This document shows, in pieces, positions 11,016 to 18,625 of a stretch of 64,000 bases of DNA. The position numbers were made by a program, and so were the translations under genes. The notes under the pieces are model-generated. The model made no database searches and was not told the DNA's origin. It saw only the letters and a list, made by a program, of their open reading frames with translations. The stretch lies in contig NZ_FOIP01000001.1 of assembly GCF_900105215.1 (NCBI RefSeq), positions 2,482,501 to 2,546,500 on the forward strand, given 5' to 3'. How positions within the stretch are numbered: position 1 is the first letter of the stretch; each line of letters begins with the position of its first letter. This DNA is from Lacrimispora sphenoides. GTDB lineage: Bacteria > Bacillota > Clostridia > Lachnospirales > Lachnospiraceae.

Positions 11016-11085
11016 CAGTTCGAGTTCAGTCTCACGCTTTTTTATTTGTAGCGAAAGCCTTAATTTAATAAGGTTATCGCTTTTT
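11016..11085 (+). repeat. tRNA-Gly 3'-end/terminator repeat, copy R3
   Basis: Begins CAGTTCGAGTTCAGTCTCAC, a mutated version of the T arm and acceptor 3' strand of tRNA-Gly (3159-3181), and continues through TTTTTTATTTGTAGCGAAAG into a weakened hairpin with a T run. It closes the siderophore module, as R2 closes the DUF89/kinase module. This longer copy shows that the repeat derives from the tRNA itself and not only its terminator. Confidence 0.78.
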
Positions 11086-11153
11086 GTAATTTCAGTCTTT
11101 ATACAGCTTAAAACAGGAAGTAGTTACAAAGATTTTAAAATAAAATTTTGTAC

Positions 11154-11181
11154 TTGTAATATTTTAAAGAGTATGTATAAT
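11154..11181 (+). promoter_or_regulatory. Promoter of putative antitoxin RNA
   Basis: TTGTAA (11154-11159), 16-base spacer, TATAAT (11176-11181). It reads rightwards into the region that overlaps the 3' end of the minus-strand toxin gene. Confidence 0.65.
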
Positions 11182-11187
11182 ATAATA

Positions 11188-11272
11188 AAGAAAGGCAATC
11201 GCCACAGGGTGGTTGGCTAATTAGAAAAGCAAAGACTTTCCCGACCGGCCAAAGTACAGGGAAGGTCTTTTG
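11188..11272 (+). ncRNA. Putative antitoxin RNA of a type I toxin-antitoxin cassette
   Basis: About 85 nt predicted between the plus-strand promoter at 11154-11181 and the shared terminator hairpin at 11231-11272. It runs convergently into the 3' untranslated end of the holin-like toxin mRNA, the arrangement seen in txpA/RatA and par-type systems. Near its 5' end GGCAATCG...AGGGTGGTTGGC repeats, in inverted orientation, a sequence in the toxin mRNA leader. There is no direct evidence for expression. Confidence 0.5.
11231..11272. terminator. Bidirectional terminator shared by toxin mRNA and antitoxin RNA
   Basis: AAAGACTTTCCC and GGGAAGGTCTTT form an imperfect stem, with T residues at the plus-strand 3' side and A residues at the other. 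It lies just after the toxin stop codon on the minus strand. Confidence 0.65.
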
Positions 11273-11275
11273 CAT

Positions 11276-11362
11276 TTAGCGACATGTCATAATGACGAAT
11301 GTCAGCAGTGCTAGAAGGAACATACCAAAAGACATTAAGTCCTTAAAGTCAAAATTCTTCAT
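11276..11362 (-). CDS. Holin-like small hydrophobic toxin of type I TA type (28 aa)
   Basis: A 28-residue peptide: acidic start MKNFDFKDL, then one membrane segment SFGMFLLALLTFVIM, ending TCR. This is the composition of the putative holin-like toxin family common in Firmicutes type I toxin-antitoxin loci, which acts by inserting in the cell membrane. The ATG follows a strong GGAGGTG seven bases upstream, and a minus-strand promoter lies about 75-105 bases upstream. Too short for ordinary gene finders. Toxicity is inferred from family resemblance only. Confidence 0.8.
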   Translation of the reverse strand: MKNFDFKDLMSFGMFLLALLTFVIMTCR

Positions 11363-11441
11363 GTGCAACACCTCCATTCTATGTAGAATCGAGGCCTACC
11401 ACCCTATACACGATTGCCAGCAGTTTGTACCTGCCAGTATA

Positions 11442-11471
11442 ATTATATGATCCAACTTGTAAATATACCAA
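11442..11471 (-). promoter_or_regulatory. Promoter of the holin-like toxin gene
   Basis: On the minus strand TTGGTA (11471-11466), 18-base spacer, TATAAT (11447-11442). Transcription would start near 11435 and give a leader of about 70 bases containing the GGCAATCG...AGGGTGGTAGGC element. Confidence 0.6.
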
Positions 11472-11489
11472 TAAAAAATGAAAATATCT

Positions 11490-11535
11490 GAAAAATCCCT
11501 CTCGGACAAAGTCATTGTCTGAGAGGGATTCTTAG
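11490..11535. terminator. Strong hairpin between the toxin cassette and the ABC exporter
   Basis: AATCCCTCTC and GAGAGGGATT form the base of a long stem that also includes GGACAA/TTGTCT. It is followed by CTTAGTTTTA, so it may be a weak rightward terminator or an insulator. No gene on either side clearly requires it. Confidence 0.5.
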
Positions 11536-11716
11536 TTTTATGAATAAAATTATTGGGAAATGATGCTGCAAGTTTTGATAGCTCTTTGATTTGCTTTATC
11601 CGGCTTCTTTAAAAAACCTCTGATTTGTGAATGCTATGGCAATAGTAAACCAGACAGAGGAGCGTAATATAGTGCCAGTCTGCCTTCATTTTTTAGAAAG
11701 GGTACTATAAAATCCA

Positions 11717-11744
11717 TTGACAATTCAAAGAATCACGATATAAT
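11717..11744 (+). promoter_or_regulatory. Promoter of the ABC exporter-marR operon
   Basis: TTGACA (11717-11722), 16-base spacer, TATAAT (11739-11744), close to consensus. Predicted start of transcription near 11751, immediately before a palindromic operator. Confidence 0.8.
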
Positions 11745-11754
11745 AGTTATGTGT

Positions 11755-11780
11755 GCAATTGTTGCAAGTGCAATAATTGC
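11755..11780. promoter_or_regulatory. 26-bp palindromic operator, candidate MarR site
   Basis: Arms GCAATTGTTGCA and TGCAATAATTGC are complementary except for one position per arm and two central bases. It lies just downstream of the exporter promoter's expected +1, a position suited to repression. The MarR regulator at 15470 is the natural candidate; binding is inferred. Confidence 0.7.
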
Positions 11781-11806
11781 TACAACAACTAATACGGGAG
11801 CCTGAT

Positions 11807-13534
11807 ATGAAAAATTTAATTCTCTATGCAAAAAAGTACAAAAAAGAATTCATTCTTGCGATCATCTGTATTGAGGCGGAAACCATTTTTGAATTAGTTA
11901 TTCCCATGATTATGGCTGACATCATTGATGTGGGAGTTGCAAACGGTGATAGAAATTACATATTTCTAAAAGGATTTCAAATGGTATTCTTTGCTGTTAT
12001 TTCTCTTTTTCTGGGGCATGCATGCGCCCGGTATACCGCGATCTGCGGAAATGGTGTGGGAGCTCAGATCCGAATGGCAGAGTTTCAAAAAATGCAGACT
12101 TATTCTTTTGCTAACACGGACCGGTTCAGTACTCCTTCTCTTGTAACAAGGCTTACCAGCGATGTTACCACAATCCAAAATTCCATTACAAACGGAATGC
12201 GTCCTGGTTTTCGTTCTCCAGTGATGATGATGACTGCATTGATCGTTTCATTCCGGTTGAATGCCGAACTGGCTGTGGTATTTTTAATTGCAGCCCCCGT
12301 GCTGGCTGTCATTTTATTTACAATCATTAAAAACGTAAGACCCTTATACACAAAAATGCAGGGAGCCGTTGATCTTGTGAACCGGATCATTCAGGAGAAT
12401 TTAATAGCCATCCGCGTGGTAAAGGCTTATGTCCGGGGCGATTATGAGATAAATAAGTTTAAAGAGGGAAGCATGAATTTACAGAATTCCTCCGAAAGGT
12501 CCTTTTCTCTGGCAGCCTTAAATATGCCTGCCTTACAGTTTGTTATGTACGGGACCATAATAAGTATCCTGTGGTTTGGCGGAAACCTGGTTATGATCGG
12601 TAACATGAAGGTAGGTGCCCTGACCAGCTTTCTTAGCTACGTATTGCAGGTGCTTAATTCTCTTATGATGTTTTCCAATGTTTTTCTTTTGTTTACCCGG
12701 TCCTTAACCTCATGGAAGAGGATTTCAGAAGTCTTAGAGGAAGAACCGACCATCAATGATGACCGCGCAAAGAATATCACCATCAAAGAAGGAAGGATCC
12801 GGTTTGAACATGTATACTTTAAATATAAGGAAGATGCAAAGGAATATGTGCTTTCCGACATTTCCTTTGAGATTGGGCCCGGTGAGACCGTAGGAATCAT
12901 TGGCCAGACAGGTGCTGCCAAAAGTACTCTGGTGCAGCTGATTCCAAGGCTCTATGAGGTGACAGCCGGTAATATTATCATAGACGGCCATCCCATATAC
13001 GAATTTACCCAGGACCACCTTAGGGATTCCATTGCAATGGTGTTACAGAAGAACACCCTTTTTTCCGGCTCGGTGAAGGAAAATCTTTACTGGGGAAAAG
13101 AGGATGCAACGGATGAAGAAATAGAAAGAGCATGCAGCATTGCCTGTGTTAACGAATTTATCGGCCGACTGGATCATGGATTTGATACGGAGCTGGGGCA
13201 GGGAGGTGTTAACGTCTCAGGCGGACAGAAACAGCGGCTGTGCATTGCGAGAGCGATATTAAAAGCGCCAAAGGTACTTATTCTGGACGATTCTACAAGC
13301 GCCCTTGACACCGAGACAGAAGCAAAGATTAAAGAGGGCCTGGAAAAATCTCTTCCCGGCATGACAAAGATCATTATCAGCCAGCGGATCTCCTCTATCA
13401 TGGATGCCGATCAGATCATGATCCTTGATGACGGAAAAATAAATGCCATTGGAACTCATGATCAACTGCTGGCTGACAATGAAATATACCAGGATATTTA
13501 TTTTTCCCAGCAGAAAGGAGGTGTCCAGTCCTAA
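11807..13534 (+). CDS. Heterodimeric ABC exporter subunit with degenerate ATP site (BmrC/LmrC-like)
   Basis: 575 residues: six-helix transmembrane domain, then an ABC ATPase domain. Walker A is GQTGAAKST (366-374), with Ala where the conserved Gly before Lys is expected. Signature VSGGQ is intact (from about 470), but Walker B reads LILDD, so the catalytic Glu is Asp. One degenerate site is a known feature of heterodimeric exporters such as BmrCD and TM287/288. ATG 11807 with GGGAG upstream is preferred to a TTG at 11777. It overlaps the next gene by one base. Likely exports drugs or lipophilic compounds. Confidence 0.9.
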   Translation: MKNLILYAKKYKKEFILAIICIEAETIFELVIPMIMADIIDVGVANGDRNYIFLKGFQMVFFAVISLFLGHACARYTAICGNGVGAQIRMAEFQKMQTYSFANTDRFSTPSLVTRLTSDVTTIQNSITNGMRPGFRSPVMMMTALIVSFRLNAELAVVFLIAAPVLAVILFTIIKNVRPLYTKMQGAVDLVNRIIQENLIAIRVVKAYVRGDYEINKFKEGSMNLQNSSERSFSLAALNMPALQFVMYGTIISILWFGGNLVMIGNMKVGALTSFLSYVLQVLNSLMMFSNVFLLFTRSLTSWKRISEVLEEEPTINDDRAKNITIKEGRIRFEHVYFKYKEDAKEYVLSDISFEIGPGETVGIIGQTGAAKSTLVQLIPRLYEVTAGNIIIDGHPIYEFTQDHLRDSIAMVLQKNTLFSGSVKENLYWGKEDATDEEIERACSIACVNEFIGRLDHGFDTELGQGGVNVSGGQKQRLCIARAILKAPKVLILDDSTSALDTETEAKIKEGLEKSLPGMTKIIISQRISSIMDADQIMILDDGKINAIGTHDQLLADNEIYQDIYFSQQKGGVQS

Positions 13535-15390
13535 TGAAGAATACCGGACATGTAAGACCCCAAAACACAAAAAAAGCTATGGTAAAGCTTTTTAAATACA
13601 TCGGCCATTATAAGCTTTCCATGCTGGCCATAGCGATCCTGGTCAGCATCAGTGCATTTTCCGGAATCATGGGAACCTATCTGCTGAAACCGGTCATAAA
13701 CGAATACATTCTGCCGGGTAATATACCCGGTCTTGTGAGAATGATTGTTATCATGGGACTTATCTATCTGGCGGGAGCTATTTCCTGTCTGATTTATAGC
13801 CGGATGATGGTCCACGTTTCCCAGCAGGTGGTCAGTGAGATAAGGATAGACTTATTTCGCCATACCCAGAAGCTTCCTTTAGAATTTTTTGATACCCATA
13901 CACACGGGGATTTAATGAGTCATTTTACAAATGATGTCGACACCATCTCGGAAGCGCTCAACAACAGCTTTACATTGCTGATCCAGAGCTTTATCACTTC
14001 TACAGGTACCATTATCATGTTAATTCTCCTGGACTGGAAGCTGTCATTAATCGTTGTATTTTTTCTCTTTATTATGTTAATATATATTCGTCACAATGGG
14101 ACGCTGAGCAAAAGATATTTTGTAGAACAGCAGAAGAATCTGGGAAATATTAATGGTTACGTTGAGGAAATGGTGGAAGGGCAGAAAGTAGAAAAGATTT
14201 TCCGCCATGAAAAACAGGATTTAAAAAAGTTTTGTGAGCTGAATGAGAAATTGAGGATCTCTTCGACAATGGCCGCAACTTATACAGGCATTACCGTTCC
14301 TACGATAGTTTCCCTTTCTTACATTAATTATGCCATTTCTGCCTGTGTAGGCGGATTGTTCGCTCTGTCCGGGCTGATTAATATGGGAACTCTGGCCTCT
14401 TATCTGGTTTATGTCAGGCAGAGTGCCATGCCTATGAACCAGTTTACCATGCAGATCAATTTTCTCATGGTAGCGCTGGCCAGCGCAGAAAAGATCTTTA
14501 ATATGATGGAGGAAGAGCCTGAAAATGATGAAGGAACCGTCACTTTAAAGAGGGTGGAGCAGGAGGCAGATGGGAGCCTTAAGGAAACGGATATTTATAC
14601 CGGTTCGTTTGCCTGGAAAGTTCCTGACAGAGATCACGGATATCTTCTGGTCCCTTTAAAGGGAGATGTCCGGTTTCACGATGTGGTTTTCGGTTATACA
14701 GGCGGAAACACTATTTTAAACAGCATCAGCCTGTATGCCAAGCCTGGTCAGAAGATCGCATTCGTTGGTTCTACCGGCGCGGGAAAAACGACTATCATCA
14801 ACCTTATTAACCGATTTTACGAATTAAATGGGGGCACCATAACCTACGATGGAATCGATATCCGAAATATAAAAAAAGATGATTTAAGGCGTTCCATCTC
14901 TCTGGTCATACAGGATACCCACTTATTTACCGGAAGCATTGCAGATAATATCCGGTATGGAAGACTGAATGCTTCCCGTGAAGACATACTGGCTGCCGCA
15001 AAAATCGCAAATGCGGATTCCTTTATAAGACGTCTTCCCAATGGATACGATACTATGTTAGAAAGTGACGGCAGCAATTTATCGCAGGGCCAGAGGCAGC
15101 TGATTGCCATTGCCAGGGCTGCCATATCACAGCCGCCTGTTCTTGTCATGGATGAAGCCACCAGCTCCATTGATACACGAACAGAAAAACTCATAGAAAA
15201 AGGGATGGATGCCCTTATGAAAGACCGGACGGTATTCGTCATTGCCCACAGGCTTTCCACCGTAAGAAACTCAGATGCCATCTTGGTTCTTGAAAAAGGA
15301 GAGATTATTGAGCGGGGCAGTCATGACGAATTGCTGCAGGAAAAAGGTAAGTATTATCAACTGCATACAGGGCAGTTTGAATTAGAATGA
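13534..15390 (+). CDS. Heterodimeric ABC exporter subunit with canonical ATP site (BmrD/LmrD-like)
   Basis: 618 residues: transmembrane domain then ATPase domain. Walker A GSTGAGKTT (412-420) is canonical, Walker B VLVMDEATSS keeps the catalytic Glu, and the H-loop is FVIAHRLSTVR. Its signature is LSQGQ (516-520) instead of LSGGQ. That pairs with the Asp-type Walker B of the partner to form the degenerate composite site, leaving one competent site. It carries an inserted segment (about 335-365) before the ATPase domain, as in LmrD-type subunits. Start overlaps the upstream stop (TAATG) after AAAGGAGG. Confidence 0.92.
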   Translation: MKNTGHVRPQNTKKAMVKLFKYIGHYKLSMLAIAILVSISAFSGIMGTYLLKPVINEYILPGNIPGLVRMIVIMGLIYLAGAISCLIYSRMMVHVSQQVVSEIRIDLFRHTQKLPLEFFDTHTHGDLMSHFTNDVDTISEALNNSFTLLIQSFITSTGTIIMLILLDWKLSLIVVFFLFIMLIYIRHNGTLSKRYFVEQQKNLGNINGYVEEMVEGQKVEKIFRHEKQDLKKFCELNEKLRISSTMAATYTGITVPTIVSLSYINYAISACVGGLFALSGLINMGTLASYLVYVRQSAMPMNQFTMQINFLMVALASAEKIFNMMEEEPENDEGTVTLKRVEQEADGSLKETDIYTGSFAWKVPDRDHGYLLVPLKGDVRFHDVVFGYTGGNTILNSISLYAKPGQKIAFVGSTGAGKTTIINLINRFYELNGGTITYDGIDIRNIKKDDLRRSISLVIQDTHLFTGSIADNIRYGRLNASREDILAAAKIANADSFIRRLPNGYDTMLESDGSNLSQGQRQLIAIARAAISQPPVLVMDEATSSIDTRTEKLIEKGMDALMKDRTVFVIAHRLSTVRNSDAILVLEKGEIIERGSHDELLQEKGKYYQLHTGQFELE

Positions 15391-15406
15391 TGAGATGAAA
15401 GCGTAG

Positions 15407-15443
15407 AAGGGCACAACCGTTTCATGACTTATTTGTGCCCTTT
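15407..15443. promoter_or_regulatory. Hairpin AAGGGCACAA/TTGTGCCCTT between exporter and marR
   Basis: A perfect 10-bp inverted repeat with a 16-base loop followed by only TTT and GCG. It may attenuate read-through from the exporter into marR or serve as a second regulator site; its sequence differs from the upstream operator. Confidence 0.5.
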
Positions 15444-15469
15444 GCGAAGGGAAAGGAGTGATAAAATAT

Positions 15470-15898
15470 ATGAAGCAACATAGTGTAAGAGAACTATTGG
15501 TTCGTGAAGAAAAGGCCAGGAAGCAGATTATTTCACCGCTTCTGTCAAATATCGGATTGACGCCTGGACAGGGACAGGCAAGGATTTTATATAATCTTTT
15601 ACAAAAAGACCATATCACCCAAAAAGAGCTGGCAGACCGATGCCATTTCGATACGGCCACCTTGTCAAGAAATATAGACAAACTGCAGGATATGGGGTTT
15701 CTTCTCAGGGAAAATAATCCGGACTGCAGACGTTCCGTTCTAATCAGTCTTACAGAAAAAGGGGTTGCTGAAGCAGAAGAGGTAAGAAAAGTTTTTCAGC
15801 AGTTTGAAGAACTTATCTGCGACCATATACCAGAAGACGAAATAGCTGTATTCTGTAAAGTATTAATGAAAATGTGCGACAATCTGGAAGCATATTAA
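15470..15898 (+). CDS. MarR-family transcriptional regulator
   Basis: 142 residues. The winged helix is evident in ITQKELADRCHFDTATLSRN, followed by the wing DNPDCRRSVL-type segment (ENNPDCRRSVLISLTEKG). It likely represses the exporter operon, in which it is the third gene, and is released by exported compounds. ATG 15470 is preferred over GTG 15458, since GAAAGGAG overlaps the latter. Having the regulator after rather than before the exporter genes is less common. Confidence 0.88.
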   Translation: MKQHSVRELLVREEKARKQIISPLLSNIGLTPGQGQARILYNLLQKDHITQKELADRCHFDTATLSRNIDKLQDMGFLLRENNPDCRRSVLISLTEKGVAEAEEVRKVFQQFEELICDHIPEDEIAVFCKVLMKMCDNLEAY

Positions 15899-16037
15899 AT
15901 TCCGGTAAGTATGTAAATAAAGAGTGTTCAGCACAATATCATGAAATCAGCGGCCATTTCGCGCAGAGACTGCCTTTTGGGATACCTCCATAGCAGTCTA
16001 TGCCCTTTGAATGATTGGCCGCTGTTACATGCAATTA

Positions 16038-16514
16038 TTATGCGTTTAACTCCTTTTCTAGGAATGCTTTGATATAAGGGGTGGTTTCTTCACTTAATGC
16101 AGGCATGAATGCCATGTAGCGGCATTTTCGATGATGTTCCTCATCTAACAGGAAGTCATATCCCTTGGGACACTTAGAGTTGCATTCCTCCGGATTTATT
16201 AACCGCTTACACACAGACGCTTTTTTGATTTCTTTTTTCATTATTTCTGGCAAAGTATTTAAAAAGGTTTCATAAGCTTTTACATGCTCCGGATATATTC
16301 GCAATCTCATTCCTGCTTTCCGAGACACAAAAGTTGCTAAGACTTTTTTTGTAGTCTCTGGTTTATAAGAAGCGATAAATCCATTTTTAGCAGGCTTGAT
16401 TTCACATTTACAATTATTTTGTGTAAGATAATCATTTATTTGTACAACGAAATCTTTATAACGATCATCTACTGCTTTAAGAAAAACATTAAAGTTTTCA
16501 TTTGTCCTATCCAA
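16038..16514 (-). CDS. Cys-rich protein of unknown function next to AraC/GyrI regulator
   Basis: 158 residues, not assigned to a named family by inspection. The N-terminal part is mixed alpha/beta and basic (CKCEIK, FVSRKAGMRLRIYPEH). The C-terminal third has a cluster CKRLINPEEC...CPKGYDF...HHRKCRYMAF, with Cys and His spacing suggesting a metal site. It follows the AraC/GyrI regulator with a 13-base gap on the same strand and is probably co-transcribed. Its function may relate to whatever ligand the GyrI domain binds. Confidence 0.7.
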   Translation of the reverse strand: MDRTNENFNVFLKAVDDRYKDFVVQINDYLTQNNCKCEIKPAKNGFIASYKPETTKKVLATFVSRKAGMRLRIYPEHVKAYETFLNTLPEIMKKEIKKASVCKRLINPEECNSKCPKGYDFLLDEEHHRKCRYMAFMPALSEETTPYIKAFLEKELNA

Positions 16515-16527
16515 GATGCCCTCCTGA

Positions 16528-17379
16528 TTATTTTTTAATTACGGGAATCCACACTTCAAATCTTGCATTTTGAGGGTCAGGGTTTAAATAGACCTCAATA
16601 TCCGGTCCATTATCATATTCGTATCCAGAAGTGGGAAGCCATTCGGTGACAATTCGCTTTTCTAGTTCTTGTATCGCCTGGGGGCAATGGCCTTCTCCGG
16701 AGAATATGGCCCAGGTGAAAGAGGGAACCGTATATTCTTCCAAAGTATCATCAATTTCTTTTGTACTGGCTGCGGCTATAAAGTACTGCCATTCTTCCAG
16801 GTCATTGCAGATGCTGACTCCTAATATTCCGCTAGGGCATCCATTTGCCATGGAGGCTAATTTAGGAATCGTTCCGTCCATGGCTGCCTTGTTCCACATT
16901 TGAGGTACAATTTCAAAATTCTTTTCAATTTCCCGGTACAGGGATTGTGCAGTGCCTACAATCCGAAATGGATCCTTCTTTTCAATTCGATAATTCAATT
17001 CATCCACTCCTTTTATAATAATTTTGAAGCTGATAGGTGGATATGATTTTACGGTTGCACCGCTTTCTCTTAAACGAGATGGCGCTACTCCATGGATGCT
17101 TTGAAATGCCCGGTTAAAGGCAGTGGGAGAGTGATATCCATATTTAAGAGCAACATCAATAATTTTATTATCCCCGTTCTTCAGATCCACCGCTGCCAAG
17201 GACATACGCCTGCGCCGGATATATTCAGATAAAGGTACATTTGCCATATATGCGAACATTCTCTGAAAATGATAAACAGAACAACATGCGATTTTCCCCA
17301 ACTGCTCATAGTCTATATTTTCCGTTAAATGTTCCTCAATATAGTTTATTGATTTGTTTAATCCCTCAATCCATTCCAT
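16528..17379 (-). CDS. AraC-family regulator with C-terminal GyrI-like effector-binding domain
   Basis: About 283 residues. The N-terminal ~100 residues are an AraC DNA-binding domain (LGKIACCSVYHFQRMFAYM, then LKYGYHSPTAFNRAFQSIHG). The C-terminal ~150 residues are a GyrI/Bac_rhamnosid-like small-molecule-binding domain (EYTVPSFTWAIFSGEG...IQELEKRIVTEWLPTSG). This is the Rob/SoxS-like multidrug-sensing layout. ATG 17379 follows GAAAGGATT, and the longer upstream frame (to 17445) has no comparable site. Confidence 0.87.
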   Translation of the reverse strand: MEWIEGLNKSINYIEEHLTENIDYEQLGKIACCSVYHFQRMFAYMANVPLSEYIRRRRMSLAAVDLKNGDNKIIDVALKYGYHSPTAFNRAFQSIHGVAPSRLRESGATVKSYPPISFKIIIKGVDELNYRIEKKDPFRIVGTAQSLYREIEKNFEIVPQMWNKAAMDGTIPKLASMANGCPSGILGVSICNDLEEWQYFIAAASTKEIDDTLEEYTVPSFTWAIFSGEGHCPQAIQELEKRIVTEWLPTSGYEYDNGPDIEVYLNPDPQNARFEVWIPVIKK

Positions 17380-17521
17380 AAAATCAATCCTTTCTTTTGC
17401 ATTATATTTGTTATCGGTTTGTTCGTCCTCTCTTTTTATGCACAAATAAGAGAGGAGAGAGGAGTGAATGCCATGATTCTATTATAGTTTTTTAGGGACA
17501 TATTAACAATCACCTTTTATA

Positions 17522-17535
17522 TTACACGCGTGTAA
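17522..17535. promoter_or_regulatory. Perfect 14-bp palindrome TTACACGCGTGTAA
   Basis: Perfect dyad symmetry without a spacer, located about 145 bases upstream of the AraC/GyrI gene and next to the tRNA-operon terminator. It could be a regulator site, but nothing else supports this. Confidence 0.4.
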
Positions 17536-17536
17536 A

Positions 17537-17577
17537 TAAAAAAAGAGCGGGAAATCAAATGATTTCCCGCTCTTTTT
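17537..17577 (-). terminator. Terminator of the six-tRNA operon
   Basis: AAAGAGCGGGAAATC and GATTTCCCGCTCTTT form a 15-bp perfect stem with A/T tracts on both sides. It lies 12 bases beyond the last tRNA (Lys) in the minus-strand reading direction. Confidence 0.9.
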
Positions 17578-17588
17578 CGATGCATTCA

Positions 17589-17661
17589 TGAGACACCGGG
17601 GACTCGAACCCCGGACAACTTGATTAAAAGTCAAGTGCTCTACCACCTGAGCTAGTATCCC
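17589..17661 (-). tRNA. tRNA-Lys (TTT)
   Basis: Cloverleaf on the minus strand: acceptor GGGATAC/GTGTCTC, anticodon stem CTTGA/TCAAG with loop CTTTTAA, T arm GGGGTTCGAGTCCCC. Last gene of the six-tRNA operon. Confidence 0.95.
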
Positions 17662-17664
17662 ATA

Positions 17665-17736
17665 CTGGGCTAGTTGGATTCGAACCAACGACTGCAGGAG
17701 TCAAAGTCCTGTGCCTTACCGCTTGGCGATAGCCCA
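17665..17736 (-). tRNA. tRNA-Gln (TTG)
   Basis: Acceptor TGGGCTA/TAGCCCA with discriminator G, anticodon stem CAGGA/TCCTG with loop CTTTGAC, T arm TTGGTTCGAATCCAA. Only three bases from tRNA-Lys. Confidence 0.95.
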
Positions 17737-17775
17737 TTAAAACTTGTGATAAAAAAAAATTCCCTAAAAGGGAAA

Positions 17776-17850
17776 GGTGAGTACAGGGATTCGAACCCTG
17801 GGCCTCCAGAGCCACAATCTGGCGCGATAACCACCTTCGCCATACCCACC
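17776..17850 (-). tRNA. tRNA-His (GTG)
   Basis: Acceptor GTGGGTA/TACTCAC, anticodon stem CCAGA/TCTGG with loop TTGTGGC, T arm CAGGGTTCGAATCCCTG. A G precedes the acceptor on the minus strand, consistent with the encoded G-1 of tRNA-His. Confidence 0.94.
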
Positions 17851-17883
17851 ATAAATTTTCACACCTTGGTTAGAGATGTGAAA

Positions 17884-17957
<74 letters not shown>

Positions 17958-17960
17958 AAA

Positions 17961-18031
17961 AGCGGGTGATGGGAATCGAACCCACGTATCCAGCTTGGAA
18001 GGCTGGTGTTCTACCATTGAACTACACCCGC
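17961..18031 (-). tRNA. tRNA-Gly (TCC)
   Basis: Acceptor GCGGGTG/CACCCGC, anticodon stem CCAGC/GCTGG with loop CTTCCAA, T arm GTGGGTTCGATTCCCAT. Three bases from tRNA-Arg. It is a different isoacceptor from the tRNA-Gly(GCC) at 3109. Confidence 0.95.
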
Positions 18032-18078
18032 AAAAGGTAAGAGAAACTAAAACTACCATTGACGGTTTTTCTCTTGAA

Positions 18079-18153
18079 TCGGGGTGACAGGATTCGAACC
18101 TGCGACCCCCTGGTCCCAAACCAGGTACTCTAGCCAAACTGAGCCACACCCCG
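18079..18153 (-). tRNA. tRNA-Pro (TGG)
   Basis: Acceptor CGGGGTG/CACCCCG, anticodon stem CCTGG/CCAGG with loop TTTGGGA, T arm GCAGGTTCGAATCCTGT. First gene of the operon, about 56 bases after the predicted -10. Confidence 0.95.
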
Positions 18154-18208
18154 ATAGTGAAAGTATTTTCTATCTTTCGCTTGGTTGCTTTTCCGCAACG
18201 CAAGAGTT

Positions 18209-18237
18209 ATTATATATGATGGATATCATTTTGTCAA
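18209..18237 (-). promoter_or_regulatory. Consensus promoter of the tRNA operon
   Basis: Minus strand TTGACA (18237-18232), 17-base spacer, TATAAT (18214-18209). It matches both hexamers exactly, as expected for a stable RNA operon. Confidence 0.88.
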
Positions 18238-18320
18238 CATTATTTTAGAAAAAAATTCAAATTCGTAATTAAGCCTGTATTTATGCGGTTTTTTAGGAAA
18301 AATGGCCCTGAAATGGGAGG

Positions 18321-18353
18321 AACCGGCAGGTACATAAAATGTTCCTGCCGGTT
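18321..18353. repeat. Hairpin AACCGGCAGG/CCTGCCGGTT in a gene-poor stretch
   Basis: A perfect 10-bp inverted repeat with a 13-base loop, not followed by a T run. Apart from the tRNA promoter and a probable promoter just before the methyltransferase (TATAAT-like near 18571), nothing else was recognised between 18240 and 18625. Confidence 0.5.
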
Positions 18354-18625
18354 GAGTATGAAAAATAAAAAGTCAATGTTAAAAGGGTGGGGTTCCTTTA
18401 CAATATTTAGTATACGCGGAAAATATGACCGAAGTTTGACTAAGCCATAAACATTTCATAAAAAGACTAAAAGAATTATGAGAAATATTTGAAAAAACAG
18501 ATAGCTTACTACTTTCGGCCTTGGAACAATGAATGAAAGAAGAGGTCGTCTCCTAGCTTTGCATATGATATAATGTAATTAGATGAAAACATGGTACCGT
18601 TCATAAGAGAAAGAAGGAATTTTAT

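Noticed and set aside
11777..11806. TTG start giving ten extra residues on the first exporter subunit
   Set aside because: It overlaps the palindromic operator and lacks a ribosome-binding site, whereas ATG 11807 has GGGAG at proper distance.
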